Part shown: piece after piece, positions 8,860 through 17,003 of the stretch | How positions within the stretch are numbered: the stretch's first letter is position 1 | Layout: each line of letters begins with the position of its first letter | Source of the DNA: Aquisalimonas lutea | Lineage (GTDB): Bacteria > Pseudomonadota > Gammaproteobacteria > Nitrococcales > Aquisalimonadaceae | Direction of reading: 5' to 3' | Assembly: GCF_030409225.1 (NCBI RefSeq) | Contig: NZ_JAUFPK010000001.1 | Coordinates: 185,238 to 249,237 of the forward strand | Length of the DNA stretch: 64,000 nt | Notes under the pieces: model-generated | What the model was told of the DNA's origin: nothing | Databases searched by the model: none | Seen by the model: only the letters and a program-made list of their open reading frames with translations | Program-made: the position numbers and the translations under genes

Positions 8860-9813
8860 TCAGTCCACGCGGCGAACCGCCCGGCCCCGGCGGAAGGCGC
8901 CGATGTTCTCCGCCATCTGGCCGACGATGCGCTGGCGCGCCTCGCGGCTGCCCCAGGCGGAGTGCGGGGTGACGATCAGGTTCGGGATATCCGGCTCCAG
9001 CAGCACGTTGCCGTTGCGCGGCGGCTCCTCCGTGAGCACGTCGAACCCCGCCCCGCCGATGCGCCCGGCCCGCAATGCGTCGGCCAGGGCCTGCTCATCC
9101 ACCAGGCCGCCCCGCGAGGTGTTGATCAGCAGCGCGTGGGAGGGCATGGCCGCCAGCTCCTGCGGCCCGATGAGCCCGCGCGTGGCCTCCGTCAACGGGC
9201 AGTGCAGCGACAGCACGTCCACCTGCGGCAGCAGCTCCTCCAGCGGAACGCGATCCGCCTCCGGCTTGCCGCCGGGACGCTGGGCCACCCGGACGTCCAT
9301 GCCGAACGCCCGGCCGAGCTCGGCGACGCGTCCGCCCAGCGTCCCCAGGCCCACGATCCCCAGCGTGCGCCCGGACAGCTCGACAATAGGGTAGTCCAGC
9401 AGGCAGAACTGGGTGCTGCGCCCCCAGTCGCCGCGGGCCACCGCCCGCTGGTAGTCGAGCATGTGGGTCGCCAGGGCCAGCATCAGGCCGATGGCGTGCT
9501 GCGCCACCGAGTCGGTACCGTACCCCTGGCAGTTCGCCACCGCGACCCCGGCCTCGCGGCAGGCTTCCACGTCGATGTTGTTGACCCCGGTGGCGGCGAC
9601 GCAGACGAGCTTGAGATCCGGCAGGTGCGCCAGGCTCTCGCGGTCGATCACTACCTTGTTGACCACGGCGACCTCGGCGCCGGCGAGCCGCTCCACCACC
9701 TCGGCGGGCGCCGTACGCTCGTGGTACACCAGCTCGTCCACTGCGGCCTCCAGGCCACCCATGTCCAGATCATCCCGATCCAGCGACTCGCGATCCAGAA
9801 AAACGGCCTTCAC
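8860..9813 (-). CDS. D-2-hydroxyacid dehydrogenase (glycerate dehydrogenase-like)
   Basis: A 317-residue NAD(P)-dependent dehydrogenase reducing 2-keto acids such as hydroxypyruvate or glyoxylate, or the reverse. It shows the Rossmann motif GIVGLGTLGGRVAELG (about 148-163), the catalytic Arg in NTSRGGLVDE, the Glu in GFDVLTEEPP and the catalytic His in TPHSAWGS, so the active site looks complete. The N-terminal catalytic domain includes AVVNKVVIDRE and CVAATGVNNID, typical of the HprA branch. Upstream (9814-9923) it diverges from dusB. Substrate assignment as hydroxypyruvate is likely but not certain. Confidence 0.87.
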   Translation of the reverse strand: MKAVFLDRESLDRDDLDMGGLEAAVDELVYHERTAPAEVVERLAGAEVAVVNKVVIDRESLAHLPDLKLVCVAATGVNNIDVEACREAGVAVANCQGYGTDSVAQHAIGLMLALATHMLDYQRAVARGDWGRSTQFCLLDYPIVELSGRTLGIVGLGTLGGRVAELGRAFGMDVRVAQRPGGKPEADRVPLEELLPQVDVLSLHCPLTEATRGLIGPQELAAMPSHALLINTSRGGLVDEQALADALRAGRIGGAGFDVLTEEPPRNGNVLLEPDIPNLIVTPHSAWGSREARQRIVGQMAENIGAFRRGRAVRRVD

Positions 9814-9923
9814 AGGCTTCTCCCTCGTTTCGTCGTACCGTGCCGATGCGCCGTCGCGCTCGTTTTGCCGCTTCCCCGGGCTTGGTATGATTCCCGGTTT
9901 ACGGCGGACGTGCGGATGCGCCC

Positions 9924-10904
9924 ATGCAGATCGGCCCCTACACCCTCGACGGCAACGTGGTCCTGGCCCCCATGGCCGGGGTTACCGACCGGCCCTTCCG
10001 CGTGCTGTGCCGGGTCCACGGGGCCGCCCTGGCTGCTTCTGAGATGGTCCACGCCAGCGCCCGTTTGCGCAACAGCCGCAAGAGCCGCCTGCGCGCCGAC
10101 CACCGCGGCGAGCCCGCCCCGCGGGTGGTCCAGATCGCCGGCGGCGAGCCCGAGATGCTGGCCGATGCCGCCCGCGCCAACGTCGCCGGCGGCGCGGAGA
10201 TCATCGACATCAACATGGGCTGCCCCGCCAAGAAGGTCTGCAACCGCCAGGCAGGCTCCGCCCTGCTGGCCGACGAGGGGCTCGTGGCGGCGATCCTCGA
10301 GGCGGTGGTCGACGCCGTGGACGTCCCCGTGACCCTCAAGATCCGCACCGGCCCCGATCCGGAGCGCCGCAACGGCGTGCGCATCGCCGAGCTCGCCCAG
10401 CGCGCCGGCATCGCCGCGCTGGCAGTGCACGGGCGGACCCGGGCGGCCCTGTACAACGGCCGCGCCGAGTACGACACCATCCGCGCCATCCGGCGCGCCA
10501 CCACCCTGCCGCTTTTCGCCAACGGCGACATCGACGGCCCCGAGGCCGCCGCACAGGTGCTGGAGTACACCGGCGCCGATGGCGTCATGATCGGCCGGGC
10601 GGCCCAGGGGCGCCCGTGGATCTTCCGGGAGATCCAGCACTACCTGGACACCGGCAACCATCTTGCCCCGCCGTCCGCCGGGACGGTGCGGGATCTGCTC
10701 CTGGAGCACGTGCAGGCCCTGCACGCGTTCTACGGCCCGGAGCAGGGCGTGCGGGTCGCGCGCAAGCACATCGGCTGGTATCTCGCCGGCCGCCCCGACG
10801 GTGAGGCGGCCCGAAGGGAGCTGGTGCGTCTCACGGGCCCCGACGAGCAGCTGGAGCGGATCCACGAATACTTCCTGGGGCGGACCGGGAGTGCCGCAGC
10901 ATGA
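9924..10904 (+). CDS. dusB: tRNA-dihydrouridine synthase B
   Basis: A 326-residue FMN-dependent enzyme that reduces uridines in the tRNA D-loop. It has LAPMAGVTDRPFR at residues 14-26, the catalytic cysteine in NMGCPAKKVC (about 93-102), KIRTGP, HGRTRAALY and the FMN-phosphate site GADGVMIGRAAQGRPW. Length and these motifs fit DusB rather than DusA or DusC. A TATGAT box at 9886-9891 could be the -10, but no good -35 lies at proper spacing. In many gammaproteobacteria dusB heads an operon with fis; here a J-domain gene overlaps its stop by four bases (ATGA) and no fis follows. Confidence 0.93.
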   Translation: MQIGPYTLDGNVVLAPMAGVTDRPFRVLCRVHGAALAASEMVHASARLRNSRKSRLRADHRGEPAPRVVQIAGGEPEMLADAARANVAGGAEIIDINMGCPAKKVCNRQAGSALLADEGLVAAILEAVVDAVDVPVTLKIRTGPDPERRNGVRIAELAQRAGIAALAVHGRTRAALYNGRAEYDTIRAIRRATTLPLFANGDIDGPEAAAQVLEYTGADGVMIGRAAQGRPWIFREIQHYLDTGNHLAPPSAGTVRDLLLEHVQALHAFYGPEQGVRVARKHIGWYLAGRPDGEAARRELVRLTGPDEQLERIHEYFLGRTGSAAA

Positions 10905-11269
10905 GCGGGGCGAGGCGCTGGTGGCCCGCCATGGCGGGCATGGTGGCCGGCTACTGGTTCCTCGGGGCCGTAGGGGGCTTCGCCGGCCTGGGTGCCGGCT
11001 GGTGGTGGGCTCGCAGCCGCGAGAAGGATCGCGAGGCCCGCCAGGCCCTGCCCCCGGACCTGGCCGCGGCCTACCGCACGCTGGGCGTCTCGCCCCGGGC
11101 CGGCGAGGAGGCCGTGAAGACCGCCTACCGCCGGCTCATGAACCGCCACCATCCGGACAAGCTGCCGGCGGACAGCGACGCGGCGACCCGCAGCGAGGCC
11201 GGCGACAGGGCCAGGGAAATCCGCCAGGCCTACGAGCGCATCCGCGCCAGCCGCGATTCCCGGGACTAA
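10901..11269 (+). CDS. short membrane-anchored J-domain protein (DjlA-like, no TerB domain)
   Basis: A 122-residue protein with a glycine-rich hydrophobic N-terminus (about residues 9-32, GMVAGYWFLGAVGG and onward) that should span the membrane, then a C-terminal J-domain (about 52-118) with the signature HHPDK. It recalls the two ends of DjlA without the central TerB-like domain. J-domains stimulate the ATPase of DnaK-type chaperones; partner and client are unknown. The ATG overlaps the dusB stop by four bases, so expression is coupled to dusB. Converges on the EamA transporter 34 bases downstream. Confidence 0.8.
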   Translation: MSGARRWWPAMAGMVAGYWFLGAVGGFAGLGAGWWWARSREKDREARQALPPDLAAAYRTLGVSPRAGEEAVKTAYRRLMNRHHPDKLPADSDAATRSEAGDRAREIRQAYERIRASRDSRD

Positions 11270-11303
11270 TGTCCCGTTAACCCGCGTTCGTTGGCGCTCC
11301 CCG

Positions 11304-12200
11304 TCATGCCGGCATCCGCCGCTCGTAGCTCCGCTGCAGGTGCAGCCCGTAGCCGGCGTGCGCGGCCAGCGTCAGCAGGATCAGCCCGCCGCCCAGCAGC
11401 GTCGCCCCCGGCGGCTCCTCGCCCAGGAACAGCCATACCCAGAACGTGCCCAGGACGGTCTCCACCAGCAGGAACAGCGACACCTCCGCCGACGGCAGGT
11501 ATTTCGTGGCCTCGCCCATGAGGCCCAGGGCCATGGGCATCTGGATCAGGCCCATGACCGCCAGCGCCGCGACGCCCGCGGCGGGGACCGCAGCCGGGCT
11601 GGCGAACGGAAGAGCCAGCAGGCAGCCGATGGCGCCGCCGCCGGCGACGATGGCCATGCGATCCACCCCCGGGGTCCGCCGCAGCAGCGTGAAGTTCGTC
11701 CCCGCCGCCAGCGCCGCGCCCAGGGCGAACAGATCACCGACCCAGCCGCCGAAATCCACCGAGCCGCCGAAGACCAGGACAATGCCCACCAGGCACAGGA
11801 GGATGGCGACCCAGGTGCGCGGCGGCACCCACTCGCGCAGGAAGATGCCCGACAGCAGGGCCGCGAACATGGGCGCCGCCGACAGGATCACCACGACGTT
11901 GGCCACCCGGGTGTTGAGCACCGCCAGCACGAACAGCAGCAGGGTCGCGGCGAATCCCGCGCTGGTGGCCCAGCCCGCCCAGCCCGCGCGGGCGACGCAC
12001 TGCCACGCCCACTCGCCGCGCCACAGGCGCAACACCATGGTCATGGACACGGCCATGAGCAGGCCGCGCCAGAAGATCACCGTCGCGCCCTCGGCCATGG
12101 CCAGCCGCACCAGCAGGGCGTCGAAGCTCAGGGCGATCACCCCGACCAGGGCCAGCATCGTCCCGCGCCGGTGGTCGACCGCCCCCGGGGCCTGCGTCAT
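11304..12200 (-). CDS. DMT-superfamily transporter, EamA type
   Basis: A 298-residue inner-membrane protein with two EamA repeats and about ten hydrophobic helices. Signature stretches are IFWRGLLMAVSM in the first repeat, NVVVILSAAPMFAALLSGIFL, then LGEEPPGATLLGGGLIL in the second. The family exports or imports metabolites such as amino acids; substrate is unknown. I use the ATG at 12200, preceded by GGGAGGT at good spacing; the frame runs open far upstream but only across the neighbouring divergent gene. The C-terminal end (LQRSYERRMPA) is positively charged, consistent with a cytoplasmic tail. Confidence 0.85.
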   Translation of the reverse strand: MTQAPGAVDHRRGTMLALVGVIALSFDALLVRLAMAEGATVIFWRGLLMAVSMTMVLRLWRGEWAWQCVARAGWAGWATSAGFAATLLLFVLAVLNTRVANVVVILSAAPMFAALLSGIFLREWVPPRTWVAILLCLVGIVLVFGGSVDFGGWVGDLFALGAALAAGTNFTLLRRTPGVDRMAIVAGGGAIGCLLALPFASPAAVPAAGVAALAVMGLIQMPMALGLMGEATKYLPSAEVSLFLLVETVLGTFWVWLFLGEEPPGATLLGGGLILLTLAAHAGYGLHLQRSYERRMPA

Positions 12201-12344
12201 TGCGTACCTCCCGCCGTTCCACGTGCCTTCGCACCACATCGGTGCGGGCGCCAGAATACCCGTTCCCGGCATGTCTTGCATCCGCGGCGGCCGGCCGCAC
12301 AATGAGTCACGAACCCTCGTCGATTCGCCACCTGCGGAGACGCC

Positions 12345-13031
12345 TTGCTCCAGCTGCTCGTAGCCGCCGCAGTCCTCGGACTCGTGGTCTATGCCTTCCT
12401 GCCGGCGGACCGCCGGCGCGCCTGGGGGCGCAAGGCGCTGCTCTGGGGCGGTGCCGGCTTCCTGGTGCTGATGCTGGTCACCGGACGGCTGCACTGGCTG
12501 TTCGCCGTCCTCGCCGGCCTCTGGCCCCTCGCCGCCCGGCTGCTGCCGCTGGTCCGCGCCTGGCCGTGGCTGCGGCGCTGGCTGGGACGTGGACCAGCGG
12601 CGGCGGACGCCGCCGGCAATCAGCTCCGCGCACGCCTGCTGACGCTGACCCTGGGGGACGGCGACACCCTGGCCGGCCTGGTCCACGCGGCGCCGTGGGA
12701 GAACGCCCGCCTCGAGGACCTGTCCCTGGACCAGCTGCAGGCGCTGCTGCGCTACTGCGAAGCCCGGGACGCGGCCTCGGCCTCCCTGCTCCGCGCCTAC
12801 CTGGACCGCCGGCACGGCGCCGCCTGGCACGGCCGGGGCCCGCAAGCCGACCCCGGCCCGATGACCCGCGAGGAGGCCTGTGCCATCCTGGCGGTGCCGC
12901 CCGACGCCGCCCGCGAGACCATCGTCGCGGCCCACCGCCGCCTCATGCAGCGCCTGCACCCGGACCGCGGCGGCTCGGATTACCTGGCGGGGCGCATCAA
13001 CGCCGCCAAGCGACGCCTGCTGGAGCCGTGA
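12345..13031 (+). CDS. membrane J-domain protein
   Basis: A 228-residue protein, TTG start with GGAGA upstream. Two hydrophobic segments (about 2-18 and 32-58) are followed by a charged middle region (LGDGDTLAGLVHAAPWENARLEDLSLDQ split over 100-130) and a C-terminal J-domain with LHPDRGGSDYLAGRINAAK, a form typical of Pam18/TIM14-like and related bacterial membrane J-proteins. It is probably a co-chaperone positioned at the membrane. Its stop overlaps the GTG of an HNH-family gene by three bases, so the two are coupled. The start could be slightly different, as TTG is the only codon with a plausible site. Confidence 0.75.
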   Translation: MLQLLVAAAVLGLVVYAFLPADRRRAWGRKALLWGGAGFLVLMLVTGRLHWLFAVLAGLWPLAARLLPLVRAWPWLRRWLGRGPAAADAAGNQLRARLLTLTLGDGDTLAGLVHAAPWENARLEDLSLDQLQALLRYCEARDAASASLLRAYLDRRHGAAWHGRGPQADPGPMTREEACAILAVPPDAARETIVAAHRRLMQRLHPDRGGSDYLAGRINAAKRRLLEP

Positions 13032-13357
13032 GCGACACAGCCGACCCGAACCAACCGGTATGCGCCCTGTGCGGCCGCGCCGAGCGCCTGACGCGGCATC
13101 ACCTGATCCCGCGCACACGCCACCGCAACCGGCGGGTGCGGCGCCACTACACCCTGGACACGCTGCACAAGGCCGTAATCCACGTCTGCCGCCCCTGCCA
13201 CAGCCACATCCACCGGGTGCTCTCGGAGAAGGAGCTGGAGCGCGAGTACAACACGCTGGCGGCGCTGCAGGGGCACCCGGAGATCCGGCGCTTCGTGGCC
13301 TGGATCCGCGACAAGCCCCCGGGCTTCAAGCCCCGCTCGCCGGGCCGCCGCGGTTGA
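13028..13357 (+). CDS. small HNH-type zinc protein
   Basis: A 109-residue protein beginning with GTG that overlaps the stop of the J-domain gene. It carries a CALC zinc knuckle at residues 12-15, RHHLIPR (about 24-30), and HVCRPCHSHIH (about 49-59), the pattern of HNH nuclease-like domains with two CxxC pairs. The rest (60-109) is charged and basic, ending in a proline/arginine-rich tail that could contact nucleic acid. Homologs are annotated as HNH endonucleases, but no substrate or partner is evident, and the coupling to a J-domain protein is unexplained. Confidence 0.7.
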   Translation: MSDTADPNQPVCALCGRAERLTRHHLIPRTRHRNRRVRRHYTLDTLHKAVIHVCRPCHSHIHRVLSEKELEREYNTLAALQGHPEIRRFVAWIRDKPPGFKPRSPGRRG

Positions 13358-13504
13358 TTCCCGTCATCCGGTCCGCCGCGCGCGTGCCGCGTTTCCCGCC
13401 GGGAACAGGCGCCCGTCGCCGGGGGCATTTGTCTGCAATGCGGCTGTGCGTCACACTTGTATCAACTGTGAGCCGCGATTTGCGAGCGATAGCGGGAGAC
13501 CCGA

Positions 13505-14512
13505 ATGAGCCGATTGAAGGACATTCCCGTGGTGGTCAGCGGGAGCAAGTTCCGCACCGAGCACGGTTTCAGCGCCATCAAGAACGGCGTCAAGCAGCAG
13601 CGCAATGCCGCACCGGTGCCGCGGGGCGATAAGCCGCCGTGGCTGCGCGCCCGGGTACCCACGGGCAAGGGCTATAGCGAGGTCAAGCGCACCGTGCGCG
13701 AGCACCGCCTGAGCACGGTCTGCGAGGAATCCATGTGCCCGAACATCGGCGAATGCTGGAACGCGGGCACCGCTACCATCATGCTCATGGGCTCGGTATG
13801 CACCCGGGCCTGCCGCTTCTGCGCCGTGGACACCGGCAACCCCGGCGGCTGGCTGGATCCCGAGGAGCCGGCCAACACGGCCGAGTCCGTGCGGCTCATG
13901 GGCCTGAAGTACGTGGTCCTGACCTCCGTGGACCGGGACGACCTGCCGGACGGCGGCGCCGGTCACTACGCCGACTGCGTGCGCGCCATCCGCGCCGAGA
14001 ATCCGGAAACGGCGGTGGAGGTGCTCACCCCGGATTTCTGCGGGCGCTCCCACGACATCGAGAAGGTGGTCGATTCCGGCATCTCCGTGTTCGCCCAGAA
14101 CGTCGAGACCGTCCGCCGGCTCACGCACCCGGTCCGCGACCCGCGCGCCTCGTACCAGCAGACGCTGGACGTGCTCGCCCACGCCAAGGCCCACCGGCCG
14201 GACGTGCTCACCAAGACCAGCCTCATGCTGGGCCTGGGCGAGACGGACGAGGAGATCGACGAGACGATGGACGACCTGCGCGCCCACAACGTGGACATCG
14301 TCACCTTCGGCCAGTACCTGCGCCCGACGGTGAACCACCTGCCCGTGGAGCGCTACGTCACGCCGGACCAGTTCGCCATGTACCGCGAATGGGGGCTGGC
14401 CAAGGGCTTCCTGGAAGTCGTCTCCGGCCCGCTGGTGCGCTCCAGCTACCGCGCCGAGCGGGTGCTGGAGAAGAACAACGTGGGCCTGGGCGACGAGAAG
14501 GAATCGGCGTAG
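13505..14512 (+). CDS. lipA: lipoyl synthase
   Basis: A 335-residue radical-SAM enzyme that inserts two sulfurs into protein-bound octanoate to make lipoyl cofactor for the 2-oxoacid dehydrogenases and GcvH. Both iron-sulfur sites are intact: the auxiliary cluster C73/C78/C84 ([12 protein letters not shown]) and the SAM cluster C99/C103/C106 (CTRACRFC). The C-terminal RSSYRAER contains the serine ligand of the auxiliary cluster. lipB, usually nearby, is not in the window. CGGGAGACCCGA precedes the ATG. The gene is followed within 11 bases by the first copy of the dispersed structured element. Confidence 0.96.
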   Translation: MSRLKDIPVVVSGSKFRTEHGFSAIKNGVKQQRNAAPVPRGDKPPWLRARVPTGKGYSEVKRTVREHRLSTVCEESMCPNIGECWNAGTATIMLMGSVCTRACRFCAVDTGNPGGWLDPEEPANTAESVRLMGLKYVVLTSVDRDDLPDGGAGHYADCVRAIRAENPETAVEVLTPDFCGRSHDIEKVVDSGISVFAQNVETVRRLTHPVRDPRASYQQTLDVLAHAKAHRPDVLTKTSLMLGLGETDEEIDETMDDLRAHNVDIVTFGQYLRPTVNHLPVERYVTPDQFAMYREWGLAKGFLEVVSGPLVRSSYRAERVLEKNNVGLGDEKESA

Positions 14513-14522
14513 GTCCGGTGGG

Positions 14523-14761
14523 TCCGGCCCGTGGCCGCGCCGGGGCATTCCGGCCGGGCTCCGGAGTTCCGCTTACGGCCCCCTGCTTCCTCCGAAGCAA
14601 GGGGCCTATCCTCCGCTCCGGCCTGGCCGGCTGACAGCACATCCCTGTGCTGACAGCCGGTGGCGGCATCCCTGCCGCCACCCCTGCGGGGCCGGACGGC
14701 CTGCGCTCCGGCGCTCCACGAGTCGCCCGGCCGGAATGCCCCGGCGCGGCCACGGGCCGGA
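14523..14761. repeat. dispersed structured intergenic element, copy 1
   Basis: A 165-base core (14560-14724) is flanked by perfectly complementary 37-base arms, 14523-14559 and 14725-14761. Within the core: hairpin 1 at 14577-14606 (13-base arms, one mismatch); hairpin 2 at 14627-14660 (15-base arms, one A-A mismatch, loop TCCC); hairpin 3 at 14659-14682 (10-base perfect arms, loop TCCC); and a short CCC/GGG hairpin with loop TGCG at 14682-14691. The core is nearly identical to 28717-28877, whereas the arms share no sequence with those of the second copy. It fills the junction between convergent lipA and phoH-like genes. It might act as a bidirectional terminator, but it lacks a T-run. Confidence 0.85.
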
Positions 14762-14788
14762 ATCGCACCCGGGAACCGCCTCAGCGGC

Positions 14789-16183
14789 TCAGAGCACGTC
14801 CTCCGCCTGCAGGGCCAGCCGGGAGCGCTCCACCTCCTGGAGGGTGACGTGGGCCGCGTGGGGCCAGCGGCGGAAGCGCTGGACCAGGTACGTCAGGCCG
14901 CAGGTGGTCTCCGTGAGATAAGGGCTGTCGATCTGGCGCACGTTGCCCAGGCAGATGATCTTGGTGCCCCGGCCGGCGCGGGTGACCAGGCTCTTGATCT
15001 GCTTCGGCGAGAGGTTCTGGGCCTCGTCGATGATCAGGTAGGTGTCGTTGAACGTGCGCCCGCGCATGAATACCGGCGAGCGGAACAGGATGCGGCCGGC
15101 GAGCATGTCCTTGCCGGCGGCCGCGGTCCAGCTGTCCTCGGTGCGCAGCAGCTCCTCCAGGTTGTCCTGGATGCCGCCCATCCAGGGCGCCATCTTCTCC
15201 TCTTCGGTGCCCGGCAAGAAGCCGATGTCCTCCCCCATGGGCACTGTCTCCCGGGTGACGATGATGCGCTCGAAGCGGCGGTCGTCGTAGAGCTGGTGCA
15301 GCCCCGCGGCCAGGGCCATGTAGGTCTTGCCGGTACCCGCCTGGCCGGCGATGGTCACCAGGTCGATGGCCGGGTCCAGGAGGATGTTGAGCGCGAAGTT
15401 CTGGCGCGTGTTGCGGCCGTTCACGCCCCAGATGCCGCCGCGGTCGCCGCGATGGCTGCGGCAGACCTCGAGCACCGCGGCATCGCCCTCGTGCTCGCGT
15501 ACGATGGCCTCGAAGCCGCTGTGCTCGTTCTCGCAGACGAGAAGGCCGGGATACCACTCGGACACGGCCGGCCCGGCCACCCGGTAGAAGGTCTGGCCGC
15601 CGTCCTTCCAGGAGGTGACATCGGCGCCCAGGTCGTCCCAGAACGTCGGCCCGCCGACGTGCACGCCGCTGGTCATGGCCGCGATGTCGTCCAGGACCTG
15701 ATCGTTGCGGTAGTCCTCGACGCGGATGCCCAGGGCCGCACACTTCACGCGCAGGTTCACGTCCTTGCTGACCAGGATCACCGCTTCTTCGGGGCGCGCG
15801 CTCTGGGCCTCGCGCACTTCGGCGATGATCCGGTTGTCGGCGGACTCCCGCTCCAGGCCCGGGATCTCCCGGTCCGCCCCGCGCATGAGGAAGTACAGCC
15901 GCCCGGGCGCCACGTCCGGGTCCGGCGGCTGCCCGACCGGAATGCCCTGCGCCACCGCGCCCTGGTCCATGCGGTCGAGAAGCGTGCCGAGCGTCCGGGT
16001 CGCCTGGCGTGCGCTGCGGGAGACATCCGTGCTTCCGCTCTTGAGCCGATCCAGCTCCTCGAGCACCGTCATGGGGATGATGACGCTGTGCTCCTTGAAC
16101 TTGTACGGCGCGCCGGGATCGTGAATGAGCACGTTGGTATCCAGCACGTAGGCGCGCAGGCCGTCGGTCTCGGTGCTGCCCAT
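14789..16183 (-). CDS. PhoH family ATPase with N-terminal PIN domain
   Basis: A 464-residue protein. An N-terminal PIN ribonuclease domain (residues 10-150) has YVLDTNVLIHDP, a mid-domain ADNRIIAEV and VSKDVNLRVKC acidic sites. A C-terminal PhoH ATPase (about 260-464) has Walker A AGQAGTGKTYMA and Walker B TYLIIDEAQNLS. This PIN-PhoH fusion is PhoH2-like, reported in other bacteria to unwind and cut RNA; the same role here is inference. Start chosen at the ATG at 16183 with GGAGGGA upstream; a longer frame upstream overlaps the neighbouring gene. Cytoplasmic, monocistronic, convergent with lipA. Confidence 0.9.
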   Translation of the reverse strand: MGSTETDGLRAYVLDTNVLIHDPGAPYKFKEHSVIIPMTVLEELDRLKSGSTDVSRSARQATRTLGTLLDRMDQGAVAQGIPVGQPPDPDVAPGRLYFLMRGADREIPGLERESADNRIIAEVREAQSARPEEAVILVSKDVNLRVKCAALGIRVEDYRNDQVLDDIAAMTSGVHVGGPTFWDDLGADVTSWKDGGQTFYRVAGPAVSEWYPGLLVCENEHSGFEAIVREHEGDAAVLEVCRSHRGDRGGIWGVNGRNTRQNFALNILLDPAIDLVTIAGQAGTGKTYMALAAGLHQLYDDRRFERIIVTRETVPMGEDIGFLPGTEEEKMAPWMGGIQDNLEELLRTEDSWTAAAGKDMLAGRILFRSPVFMRGRTFNDTYLIIDEAQNLSPKQIKSLVTRAGRGTKIICLGNVRQIDSPYLTETTCGLTYLVQRFRRWPHAAHVTLQEVERSRLALQAEDVL

Positions 16184-16256
16184 TCTTCCCTCCGCAGTTC
16201 CGCGTCCGTCTACGTCCAGCATAACGCCGCGGCAATGACGGCGCGATGACCATCGG

Positions 16257-16841
16257 CTAGGTGCCGCTCCCCCCGAGCAGGTCGGCCTTGAGGCTGTCCG
16301 ACAGCGGCATCTCCCCCAGCCAGATGCCCAGGTACGCCCGGGCGAAGTCCGCACCGCTGACGGTTCCCTGCAGCTCGCCGTTGCGGTACAGGCGGGACGC
16401 CTCGCCGTCCGGGTGGTACTCGTAGGCATAGCGGTCGCCTTCGCCGACATCCTCGTACAGGGCGTTGAACGCCTCGAAGCGATCGGCGAAGGCCGCGCGC
16501 TCGGCCGCGGAGTACTGCTCGGCCAGTACGACGTCCGTCGCCTCGCGGATATCCACCGCCGCCACCGAGCGCAGGTAGGTAATCTCCAGGCGCCGGGGGA
16601 CATTGCGGTCCAGGAGATCATCCGGGGGAACATCGCCGGGGCCGTACAACGCGGCCACGTAGACCCGGAAGATCCCGGCATAGCGGGCAACGCCGTGGCC
16701 GAACCGGACCAGCTCCGTGTCGGCGACCGTCGCCGTCGCCGGGATCTCCACGCCCTGGCTGGTCACCGCCTCCGCCTGCGCGGGTCCGGCGCCGACCAGT
16801 AGCGCCAATCCCAGGACCCAGCCGGTGATTGCTCGTGTCAT
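16257..16841 (-). CDS. chalcone isomerase-like periplasmic protein
   Basis: A 194-residue protein with a clear signal peptide (residues 1-23, cleavage probably after PAQAEA). The body matches the bacterial chalcone_3 / chalcone-isomerase-like family: LVRFGHGVARYAGIFRVYVAALY near the start of the domain, LEITYLRSV, and the C-terminal DFARAYLGIWLGEMPLSDSLKADLL. Bacterial members are exported proteins without demonstrated isomerase activity; function is unknown. An AT-rich stretch at 16880-16912 upstream probably holds its promoter. It ends 73 bases before the PhoH-like gene on the same strand, so they may be co-transcribed. Confidence 0.8.
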   Translation of the reverse strand: MTRAITGWVLGLALLVGAGPAQAEAVTSQGVEIPATATVADTELVRFGHGVARYAGIFRVYVAALYGPGDVPPDDLLDRNVPRRLEITYLRSVAAVDIREATDVVLAEQYSAAERAAFADRFEAFNALYEDVGEGDRYAYEYHPDGEASRLYRNGELQGTVSGADFARAYLGIWLGEMPLSDSLKADLLGGSGT

Positions 16842-16879
16842 GCCGGTATGCTCCTTGTCGGTAAGCGGGTACTGCGTCT

Positions 16880-16912
16880 AATCTATACATTTATTATACA
16901 ATAATAGTACGA
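16880..16912 (-). promoter_or_regulatory. AT-rich promoter island with perfect -10 box
   Basis: This is the most AT-rich run in a very GC-rich window. Read on the minus strand it contains TATAAT (plus-strand 16893-16898) about 50 bases upstream of the chalcone-isomerase-like gene. No convincing -35 is present at 16-18 bases. The same stretch could also serve the divergent phosphoesterase gene starting at 17004. Confidence 0.5.
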
Positions 16913-17003
16913 AGTGAGCCCGTTCCGGTTCCGGGGAACCCGGCCCCATTCCCTGCGGTCGCCCGGGGAGACACGAGCCACCCAGGCGAGGCAGACTGCC
17001 GCC

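Noticed and set aside
14446..14768. Minus-strand open frames within the structured element, with a similar one at 28730-29035
   Set aside because: The two translations look alike only because the cores are alike; they run into unrelated sequence at both ends, have no ribosome site, and the differences between copies include length changes that break frame. The element is better explained by its hairpins.
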